From Notospermus geniculatus (Eukaryota > Nemertea > Pilidiophora > Heteronemertea > Lineidae): DNA of 64,000 bases. The translations under genes were made by a program, and so were the position numbers. Positions 24,501 to 36,500 of the stretch are shown here, in pieces; position 1 is the stretch's first letter, and the number at the start of each line of letters is the position of its first letter. Below the pieces are notes generated by a model. The model searched no databases, was not told the DNA's origin, and saw nothing but the letters and a program-made list of their open reading frames with translations. The stretch covers positions 115,202 through 179,201 of the forward strand of contig NMRB01001487.1 of assembly GCA_002633025.1 (NCBI GenBank), given 5' to 3'.

Positions 24501-27500
24501 CTGGTCTCTTTGGATTTCGTTTTCCGCCTGCGAGGACCAACGCTTCCCCCTTTGTGTCGCCTTGTTCCTTCCACGGTACGTTGCTCTTCGGGTATGCGTT
24601 CGATTTCCCGCATTGTCCGATTTCACTTCGATTTCGGTGGTGTTTGGAAAGGCTGGGCATAATGCATGCTGCATATGCCTTCGTTGGGGTATTCGAAAAA
24701 GCTGGACAGTGGACAGTAGACAGTATCGATGCACTGCGTCCGTATCGACGTACTGTGTCCGTATCGACGTACCATGTCCGTATCGACATACCGTCCATAT
24801 CGACGTACTGTGTTTGTATTGACGACGACGACAACGGACGCTGCACAACGACAAAAGCTGTTAGTACGTTCCGTATGGCGCCCGTTACAGGATTTTCTTT
24901 TTTAAAAAACTTGCACTGCGTGTTTTAATCTGCGACGTCGTAGCCGGCCGTAGAACACAATCATAGTCTGTCTAATTGCAGCATTTTAGGCCTATAAATT
25001 TAAGGGACTTGTTTCAGAATAATCTGGTTTCAGGCCTAATTCATGATTCCTGTATCTCCTCCTTTCTTCGGAATGTCAAAGGTAAGATTCTGTACATTTG
25101 CAACTACAGTACGTTGCACAATTGACCTCCCTTTATCCGCATACCTTCTTCGGACGTGGCACGGAAGGTAGCCTTGAGTTTATCGCGAATGGTACGGGTA
25201 CGTCACGCACGTCACGCATCTCTGTTGCGTGACGTCGGGTGAATGACGTTACGTCTTCTCGCAGTCTAGTCGGTCTCCGACGCGGTCTAGTCGGTCTGCA
25301 ACGCGGTCGTAGTCGGTCTGCGACGCCGTCGTACTCGGTCTGCGAGGCCTTCGTACTCGGTCTGCGACGCGGTCGTAGTCTGTCTGCGACACGGTCTAGT
25401 CGGTCTCCGACGCGGTCTAGTCGGTCTGCGACGCCGTCGTACTCGGTCTGCGATGCCTCGTAGTCGGACTGCAATGCCAGGCGTAGCCAGCCTGGGACGC
25501 CAGCCGAAGCCGGCCTGGGACGCCGGCCGTAGTCGGTCTGGGATGCGGTCGTAGTCAGTCTGCGACACGGTCGTAATCGGTCTGCAACGCGGTCGTAGTC
25601 TGTCTGCGACGCGGTTGTAGTCTGTCTGCGACGCGGTCGTACTCGGTCTGCGACGCCTCGTAGTCGGACTGCGACGCCGGGCCTAGCTGGCCTGGGACGC
25701 CGGCCGTAGTCGGCCTGGGACGCGGTCGTAGTCAGTCTGCGACGCGGTCGTAATCGGTCTGCAATGCGGTCGTATTCGGTCTGCGACGCCGTCGTACTCG
25801 GTCTGCGATGCCTCGTAGTCGGACTGCGATGCCGGGCGTAGCCAGCCTGGGACGCCAGCCGAAGCCGGCCTGGGACGCCGGCCGTAGTCGGTCTGGGACG
25901 CGGTCGTAGTCGGTCTGCGACGCGGTCGTACTCGGTCTGCGACGCCTCGTAGTCGGACTGCGACGCCGGGCCTAGCTGGCCTGGGACGCCGGCCGTAGTC
26001 GGTCTGGGACGCGGTCGTAGTCAGTCTGCGACACGGTCGTAATCGTCATATCGACCACAACGTTTTATCGACCACGGTGTTGTATCGACCACGATGTCGT
26101 ATCGACCATAGTCTGTCCATGAGACAATGATAGTCTGTCCATGAGACAATCATAGTCTGCCCATGAGACAATCATAGTCTGTCTAGCGTCGAGCTTTCCT
26201 ATAAATGCACCTGTGGACAACAAGTCTGTTCACTTCGGATTTCGCTTCCTACCTGTGAGGACCTCCACTTCCCCCTCAGTTCCTTCGACGGTACGTTGCT
26301 CTTTGGGTATGCATTCGATTTCCCGCATTGTCCGATTTCACTTCGATTTTGGTGGTGTATGGAAAGGCTGGGCATAATGCATGCTGCATATGCCTTCGTC
26401 GGTTGGAGGCGCAGGCTTTAACTGTCGATGGCGTGCGTATCGATGACGGCGTTCGTATCGACGACCGCGTTTGTATCGATGACGGTGTCGTATCGACCAC
26501 GGCGTCGTATCGACCACAACGTTTTATCGACCAAGGCGTTGTATCGACCACAATGTCGTATCGACCACAATGTCGTATCGACCACGACGTTGCATCGACC
26601 AAGACGTCGCATCGACCACGACGTCGCATCGACCACAACGTCCCATCAACCACGACGTTGCATCGCCCACGACGTTGTATCAACGACAACGTCGTATCGA
26701 CCACGTCGTATCTGCCTATCGACGACGGCGTTCTTAGTCTGCCTAATCGACAATGGCGTTCTTAGTCTGCCTATCAACGACGACGTTCTTAGTCTGCCTA
26801 TCGACAATGTAGTCTTAGTCTGCCTATCGACAATGGAGTCTTAGTCTACCTATCACACTCAGCACCTTCTAGCGTCGAGCTTTCCTATAAATGCACCTGT
26901 GGACAACGAGTCTGTTCACTTCGGATTTTTGCTTTCTGCCTGCGAGGACCTCCGCTTCCCCTTTTGTGCCGCCTCGTTCCTTCCACGGCACGTTGCTCTT
27001 TGGGTATGCATTCGATTTCCCGCATTGTCCGATTTCACTTCGCCTTCGGTGGTGTATGGAAAGGCTGGGCATAATGCATGCTGCATACGCCTTCCTTGGT
27101 TGGAGGTGTAGGCTTAAACTGCCAACGGCGTTCGTATCGACGACGGCGTTGTATCGACGACGGCATCGCATCGACCACAACGTCGCATCGACCAGGACGT
27201 CGCATCGACCAGGACGTCGCATCGTCCACGACGTCGTATCGACCACGACCACGTATCTGCCTATCGACGATGGCGACGGCGTGCGTATCGATGACGGCGT
27301 TCGTATCGACTACCGCGTTTGTATCGACACCGGCGTCGTATCAATGACGGTGTCGTATCGACCACGGCGTCACATCGACCACGACATTTTATCGACCACG
27401 GCGTTGTATCGACCACGATGTCGTATGGACCACGACGTTGTATCGACTACAACGTCGCATCGACCACGATGTTGCATCGACCAAGACGTCGCATCGACCA

Positions 27501-30500
27501 CGACGTCGCATCTACCACAACGTCACATCAACCACGACGTTGCATCGCTCACGACGTTGTATCAACCACACAACGTCGTATCGACCACATCATATCTGCC
27601 TATCGACAACCGCGTTTGTATCGACGACGGCGTCGTATCGACGACGGTGTTGTATCGACCACAACGTTTTACCGACCACGGCGTTGTATCGACCACGATG
27701 TCGTATCGACCACGACGTTGTATCAACCACAACGTCGTATCGACCACGTCGTATCTGCCTATCGACGACGGCGTTCTTAGTCTGCCTATTGGCAATGGAG
27801 TCTTAGTCTGTCTATCGACACTGTAGTCTTAGTCTGCCTATCGACAATGGAGTCTTAGTCTGCCTATCACCCTTAGCATTCCTATAAATGCACCTGCGGA
27901 CAACGAGTCTGTTCACTTCGGATTTCGCTTTCTGCCTGTGACCTCCGCTTCTCCCTTTTGTGCCGCCACGTTCCTTCCACGGTACGTTGCTCATTGGGTA
28001 TGCGTTCGGTTTCCCGCATTGTCCGATTTCACTTCGATTTCGGTGGTGTATGGAAAGGCTGGGCATAATGCATGCTGCATAGGCCTTTGTTGCTTGGAGG
28101 CGAAGGCTTAAACTGCAACGGCGTTCTTATCGACGACAGCGTTCATATCAGCCGCCATCGTTTGTATCGTGCGACGTCGTTCGCATCCCGCAACATCGTT
28201 CGTATCGCGCGACGTCGTTCGTATTGCGCGCCGTCGTTCGTGTTGCACGAAGTCGTTCTTAGTCTGCATATTACCCTCAGCGCCTTCTAGTGTTGAGCTT
28301 TCCTATAAATGCACCTGCGGACAACGAGTCTGTTTACTTTGGATTTCGTTTTCTGCCTGTGAGGACCGTCGCTTCCTCTTTTGTGCTGCCTCGTTCCTTC
28401 CACGGCACGTTGCTCTTCAGGTATGCGTTCGGCTTCCCGCATTGTCTGATTTCACTTCGATTTCGGTGGTGTATCGAAAGGCTGGGCATAATGCATGCTG
28501 CATATACCGACGACGATGACGTCCGTACCGACGATGGCATCCGTACCAATGACGACGACGATGACGGCGTCCTCATTGACGACGACGGCGTCCTCATCGA
28601 CAACAACGACAGTGTCCTCATTGACGACGGCATCCTCATTGACGATGGCGTTCTTAGTCTGCCTATCGATGACGGCGTTCTTAGTCTGCCTATTACCCTC
28701 AGTGCCTTCTAGCGTTGAGCTTTCCTATAAATGCACCTGTGGACAACGAGTCTGCTCACTTTGGATTTCGTTTTCCAATCAGGTGGATTGTGCAAAGCAT
28801 TCTCAAGTTAATCGACGGAAACCGATTTCACACTGGCCACCATAGCCGCCATCTTGGATGGGCGGCGGAGCTGGTCATCGAAAGGAACCATCCCCTCAGA
28901 GAGACCAACCCTCACAAAAAAATTCAGGTTGACGTTCTCAAGCTAATTGACGGAAACCAAATGTTAACGGACACCGACCCACGTGCCACGACATAATGCC
29001 CCCGACTTGGCATAAAAAATTCAGAACGGGCCTTGCAGTTTTTACACATGCTGTCGAATTCTTGCAATCTCCAGAAGCAATACTATGAACGACTTAGTTA
29101 CATAAACTGGTTTAAAATCATACCTCACATGTTTGATGCCTGCAACTTAAACAAGATTTTCTGTTCTCTATCTCTTCAGATGGCAGAACCTCATGACACC
29201 TTCGGCGCAGCGCTGCTGTCTTCCGCCACATTATTTTACCGATGTCGATTGTGCAGCTTCCTGGGCAAGGAAAAGGAGGCCACTCTCCATGTTGTTCGAC
29301 ACCACCTTCCAAAAGAGGAGGTTCCCTTCTTCTGTACTATATGCCAACTTCGGATGAACAACGAAAGATTCGCCACTTGGCACGCCATGTGGGCCCACAA
29401 AGCAGCCTTTTATCGAATCATTAATCATAATCCAGCAAAGTTAAGACTAACACCCTTTCGGTTACGCGGCTACATCCAGCCCGTGACTGATGAGTTGGAC
29501 GCCCTAAGGTCGGAAACGCCACCACCGCCTGGGGAGCCTCTTCCCGATGTAAGCAGTGAAGACGGCGGTGATACACCAATGGGGGAATTTAGTCCCTTTC
29601 CACCAAGCGACGATGAAACTTCTACTACCTTTATCGTCGACACAGAAATGACGAATGACCCTGGAGCGCAACCGGAAAAGCCAAATCCAGCAGAACTAAA
29701 GTCTCGCTCGATGTCAGCTTAGAATCCCTCTCAGGACTCCTTGATGCACTTGAAGACCCCCAAATAGAGCTCTTGGAGGAACCAACACGTCAAGTCACCA
29801 TGTCCGCGACATCTCCACCAATTAAATGTACAATTTTCCCTTCTGATGTACAGGTTGTCCCTGCCCCTATTTCTCCTCTGCCGCCGACTCCACCCCCGAT
29901 GTCTGCACCCTCTGATGATACTGTAGATGTTGTCAGGCAGGAAGTGAGCTTGCAGTTGGAAGAATGGAGGCAGGAACTCCTTCCCCCTTCTCAGAGTCTG
30001 TTATCCAAAGAGATCTTGGAAGTACTTAAGAGTATTGATTGCAGTCTGAAAGTGTTAGTTGACAGAAATGAGTCAAAGTAAAGCAGTGTATGTCATAAGA
30101 CATCGGGTTGGGACACTAGTATGGATTTAGTGACTCGAATCTAGATCCTGTGAGCCCAACCCAGGAAAGTATGTTAAAGCAAATCGATAGCGGATTTTGT
30201 TTACATTTGGCTGGTGTTTGTAAACACAAAATTCAGCCAATCCGAAAGCAGGAAAATTTCTTTGTTGACATTCTGGAGAAGTTTGTTTACATTTTTTCCC
30301 GAAAATTCTTCCCCTTTCAAATTCTATTTCTAAATCAAATTTTTTCGATATCGATTCGCTTTAATAGCAGAATGTGTAGTGACCCTATGTGATTTCAATT
30401 TGTTATGACTGACCCTTTTTAATGGAATTTCCGATTGTATGTAAAAAAATGTATTACCCTTCATTGTATTATCTATATGCTAGTGGAATACTGGAGACGT

Positions 30501-33500
30501 TATGTCGATGATGGTCAACTGGAATACCAGAGACACTAATGTGTTGATGATGGTCATGTTAATGTAAATGTATTACCCTACAGTGTATTATCTATATGCT
30601 AGTGGAATACCGGAGACGTTATGTCGATGATGGTCATTGGAATACCAGAGACACTAATGTGTTGATGATGGTCATGTTAATGTAAATGCTACTGTTACTC
30701 TGCAAATGTTTAATGAGACTACAGTATTTAAATTTTATTCTGGTGATGTCATTGTGTGAAGCTCTTGAACTTAAAGCCGACGTGTACCTTCTTCTATTCC
30801 GCCTGACTTTTGTGAACTTTGTGTCCCGTGCATTCGTTGGCATCTTGGGAAAGCGCCGAGGACGGCTTGCTGTTTTAGAGGGGGGTAGTGAGACGACCTA
30901 GCCAGTGTACTGTTCCCTTTTGTAGAGGGAAATGTACAGCACCTCGCAGTGCATTGGCTGGGTCTGATTGCTGTCACCCTCCCTCACCTTTTTTACTTTC
31001 GTTTTCCCATGATGACAACTCGCACCGGCCGCATTGTTTTTCCTCTCAGATGTTATATTTTGATTTTCCGATGATTCAAAGTTGTGAGAGGAGTCTATTG
31101 GTGTGTCTTTTGTCATTTTGTCTCGGCGAAATTGCTCAGTTTCCCCACAGTCGGCCATGTTGGTTTGCTGTGGCAGTAATTTCAAATTCTTAGACTCCAA
31201 TTAGACTTACTAATTGCAGCGTTTTAGGCCTATAAATTTAAGCGACTTGTTTCAGAATAATCTGGTTTCATGTACTTAGGTACTTTGAGATGTCTGATCT
31301 CTATAATTTACCCGTAGGCCTACAATGTATTTTGTGATATAGTCTGGTTCAGAACAACTTCAGCGAAAGCACCTAATTCACCCCGGTGTCTATTTCACTA
31401 CCACGAGTCATGATATCAATGACTGTCAACTGTTTACTTAGTCAGCAACTGGTTATGGTTTGTTTTTCGCAAACTAGGACATGGAGTAAGCAAGAAAAGG
31501 TTAGTTGGCAGCTTGCCCAATTCCAAAAACTAAGGCCTACATTATAATGTGGATGTAAAATGATTCAATTACCGGTATCCTAAGAATACATGTCATACAC
31601 TATTGGTTTCATGATGCCAAGTTCATAACTCTTCAATGTCACTGAAATCGCCAGAGTCATTGTCACTGGAGCTGACTTCTGATTCTATTCTGTTGATTCA
31701 AGCATATTCCACTCGTCAGTCCTAGAACTAGAATCAGAATCACCTCCTAGTCCTACATTTATGACGAATCTGTCTGCCATCTCATCCATAATGCCATCTG
31801 CTTGTTTGACTTTTTCCTGAAAGTCCCGAACATGTCTGCAGTAATTGGCCCACTGTTCCTTTGTAACAAGTCCAATGGATTCCCTCATCAGTACCCTTCC
31901 TGATTGTATATGCAGCAGTATGAATGAATAAATTGTATATATATATACATACATCATTGACTTTGAGAAATTAACTTTTTGATGTGAACAGACTCTCTCA
32001 AGATGAAGAAATGTCACTAATACCGCCCCCTGGTGAACACATCTGACATTAATTTCCCTTCGGAACTGATGTAGAAAATATAAACCTATCTGTCCAGTCA
32101 CTTTTGTGTACAAATATATCATAGGGCCTGAGATACCGCCACATTTCATTTTACGGGAAACGCCCCCTGGAGAGCTTACTATGTGTCACATCGTGCTAAT
32201 TTTTTGTTTCCGAGGAGAGTTCACCCAGGGCTACCTTCAGATAAAATGTGAAGTCTCTAGCTATCACGGCTACAAAACGTTGGGCATAGTTTGACGGAAG
32301 GAGTGACGGAATGACACATGACGCCACTGAATACTTATTCAAAAAATATTTTGGTTAGATATGTGTTCTAAACTCACTGAAAGCTCTGACCAGCCCACAC
32401 TCAACGAAAACATGACAATTAAAATGCAAGGAAGAAAACACTTGACACTAATTGGCCGGAAATCTCCAATTATGATTAGTCATGCACAATCATTCTTTAT
32501 GACAAAAAGATGCATTCTGTTCTGTTAGTCATCACCCCATTATGATACTGTAGCGTACAGGAGTCACCCTAATCTGCGTGCTGTGTGCCAAGTTCCACGT
32601 GCCACTACGTGACAATTAAAATGCAATGACAACATGACAATTAGAATGCAAGGAAGAAAACGCTTGACACTAATTGGCATTTTAAATAGGCCGGAAATCT
32701 CCAATTATAATTAGTCATGCACATTCATTCTTTATGGCGCATTCTGTTCTGTTCGTCATCACCACATTATGATACTGTAGCGTACAGGAGTCACCCTAAT
32801 CATCTGCGTGCCGCGTGCCAAGTTCCCAATTATGATTAGTCATGCACAATGCAAGGAAGAAAACACTTGAAACTAATTGGCATTTTAAATAGGCCGGAAA
32901 TCTCCAATGATTAGTCATGCACAATCATTCTTTATGACAAAAAGATGCTTTCTGTTCTGTTCGTCATCACCACATTATGATACTGTAGCGTGGGAGTCAC
33001 CCTAATCTGCGTGCCAAGTTCCACGTGCCACTACGTGCCAAGTTCCGCGTGCCATTTTTTATCAAGATTTTATAATAATTGCTGAATTGTAATACCAAAA
33101 TTAGGTGTTGGGGTGAAGGCAGACTACTCAGACTGCATGAAATTTCCATATAGTAGTGGTATGAGATCATCAGGGGCAGTCCTTGCGGGCGATAATGGTA
33201 CTAGTGGGGCTTCGCCCATACGTTTCACAGTTCGCCTCAATTCGAGTCACGCTATAACAGTTTGTTGAATTTCTCAAGTGATGAAAAGCATGGTAGCCAT
33301 TTTGGTCAGCTAAGGTTCAATAGACCGGTAGTATCAGTCCAGTCTCAATGTTACCACTGGCTATAGGTTGGACAGGACACCAGTCAGTCACTGAGTTACT
33401 CATGCATAATTTGGAACTTCAAAGTGCGGGAAATTCAAATACCCCAGTTTTTTTATTTTGTTGAATTAGCACCCCCTGGTGGACAAATCTGACATTTAAT

Positions 33501-36500
33501 TCCCTTTGACCTCATGTAGAGAATATCAATCTATCTATCCCATCACATTTTTTCTACATATTTATCATAGGAGCTGAGATATTGCGATATTTCATTTTAG
33601 GCAAAACGCCCCCTGGAGAGCCTAATAGAGGTCATATCGTGCTCATTTTTTGTTTCCGAGGAGAGTTCACCTAGGGCTACCTTCAGATGAAATTTGAAGT
33701 CTCTAGCTAGTACAGTTACAAAACGCTGGGCATAGTTTGACAGATGGAGTGACTGCAGGACTGACAGACTGACAGCACTATAGCTATTTGACTAGGTCTG
33801 CTGACCTTTGGTCAGCTGAGCTAAAAACAAAGCATGTTTATTTATCTAAGCGTTAGAGACCTCATACAAGGTCATCCATTGTTGCGGACAAAATCATCGA
33901 TTAGTCATTTAGTTCATGTATCATATGGGAAAAAACATCAGGCCTATTACATTTCTTCAAACTTGAATCTTTATCACTGGTCGCCTACACATCCCAGATG
34001 TTGTTTATTAGTAAGTTCCTGGACACTCCGTCTTGTGGACATTTTTCCCTGAAAGCTAAGGGTTTGTCACTTGGAGGTAAAAGAAAAGGTCAACTTTCCA
34101 CATGTTTTATAGGCGAAGACAGAATGTCGATTTCCTCTGAGCGATTCTTTAATTTCTTTGATGGTCAGTTAGTCCAGTGATTTTGAGGGAGCAAGATTCG
34201 CTCTTGGCTCTCTTCAGGCATAGTAAAATTTACAATTGAAAGGCATAAAGATTATCATCATGATTACTTAGAAAGTTAGAAAGTTTCAGACTGTTCCGAT
34301 TAGTTCGGCACCTTAGAGTCCCCAGCTTTGTAAGTAAATTCCGGTCCTCGATTTTATCTCATTTTTCGATTTATCTTTCTATTTGTAACTTTAGTTTCAT
34401 TTAGGATTAGGCCTTTGAATAACTATTGTCTATTACAGATTGAACCGCCATAGGCGCCATACGCCATATGCCACACCAAGTTTCGCTAGTGACATCAGAA
34501 GCCGTATCGTTAGGCATTTTCGAGCTATCACAAGTTAAAGCTGTTCATTGAAGAAGGTTCCAATATTGAATAAATAGCGTGTCTAATCAACGGGACATTT
34601 AAGTTCGTGTTCAGTCTATGAGGATATTCTACATCCATCATGGTTTTGGTTTAGCACATGGCAGCACACAGCAGCAATTACTTTTGTAAACTATCGGAGA
34701 TCTTAGACACTCCCACATTTCTGAGAAAGTTGTCACTGGCTCATAACCTGTTGACCCAATTCGATCAAAAGCAATTTCCTGCAAAGTCAAAGTTCTTCAA
34801 AGACAACGTGAATCATTACCTACATCACTTAATGGTATATCACTCATTCCAGGCGAATAGAGCTCTCAAACTTGGCCCAATCATAGAAAACTGGCTTCGC
34901 ACAATGACAACCACCCGAAAAGAACACTTAAAAGTGATCCGCAAAAGCCATCGCCGTATTGTAGGTTCCGGGATCACTGTGTCAAGCACGATCGATTGAG
35001 CCCGTTGTCAAAATTTTGCGAGCGTGATGGGGGTGTGGGCGCAATCACGCCTGTTTAAAAGAAAAGCCTGCCTCCACCTCCACATGCTCTAGTGATATGG
35101 GCACATAATTATTGAAATACATGTACATACACACAAAATGAAAACATTGTGTTGGCCAATGTCAACAAATTGTACATTTACAAGAATGATTGCCTGTTGT
35201 GTTTGCAAAGACACTTCTATGATCTGCTTAGGCTGAGCAAATTAGATATGATTTTTTTGTCCATCAATTGCATTATGTTTATCACCTCAACTTAGGCCAA
35301 ATAAACTTTGAACATCCACAGACAGAGGACAACCTGTTGGTCACGACTATTTCACATTCGTTTCTGCTCCTCTGTGTGCCAAAAACTTGGTCCCTTTTGT
35401 GTCTATTAACTCTTTGAGTGCCAAAGACATACTGGTACGTAAGTGGATTTTTGGGACATTTCAGTTCACCGATGTCTCTGCAATCTCTAATACTGTTCTG
35501 TATGGCTCACTCATTCTGGACAATGGAACTGTGTGGTGTTTATCATGATGAAATGCAAAGGAAAACAGAAATGTCAGACTGACAAATCCATCGTCTGCTA
35601 ACTACCAGTGTTGTCTGCATCAGTATGGAGGTTGTTGGACCCCATACAGTAATACTGTACTGCCTATGGCTGACCCCGACCATAACCATTCGAGGGCACA
35701 TCTAATCCTACCTCTAGCCCCCCACCAAAGCTCCTGTCGCACGTACTCCTTTTGACCTAGTCCCCTAAAAACCCTTTAAACCACTTCCGAACGGCGTCAT
35801 GGTCGTGCACCGAAATGTGTTTTTCCTCAGTGCGTCGGGTAAATAGTCACTTCGATTCTGAACACCCTAAACAGCAGCAAAAACGACACTTCTGTAAATG
35901 GTCACACAGTACCCGGGAAATATCTCACGCTCTCCCCCCCCTTTTACTACTGTACCGGTAAGGCAAGATAATTTCGCGGCCTGAAATGTTCGCTAATCAA
36001 GATTTATAGACATATTCGCTGCAGGATATTTTCGCGAGTCTCTGCCATTTTTTTCAGTTTTCTTTCACGGACCATGTTTATTACTTGCCTGTATTTATAT
36101 TCGCGATAGGAAATTTTCGCGACTCATACACTCTCGCGAAAACCTCCTGCACGCGAAATTTTCCTACTTTACAGTATTACTTAGATGTGCAGTGGTTTTT
36201 ACAACGATTATATATGACAGCCCGCTTATATAGGCCAATCGATAATAGCTATGTGATATACGTGCATGTTGATGTGTTGTGTTAGTCATGGTTGGGTATT
36301 ACCGACGTGTATGAAATTCAGCTTCGCAGGCGTTAACACGATATAGGTCGGGTAGATGGCAGCACCTACTATGGGTAGTCAAATGCCCAAATAATAATAA
36401 CCATAGGCAGTTTTGATGAATATAAAATATATACGAATATCCGCTGATTATCTCTGAATGTAAATGGCTCTATTTCATAAATTCTACATACCACCTCTAC

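Noticed and set aside
23864-24928. Overlapping ORFs through promoter modules 1-2
   Set aside because: Several frames on both strands are open because of CpG-rich repeats; none has a domain or is conserved between modules.
25133-25568. Minus-strand Arg-rich ORFs
   Set aside because: Product of the 21-bp CpG-rich minisatellite.
26891-27826. 311-codon ORF with repeated [16 protein letters not shown] pattern
   Set aside because: It runs through a promoter module and a 17-bp minisatellite; all three frames give the same pseudo-repeat, so it is open only because the unit lacks stops.
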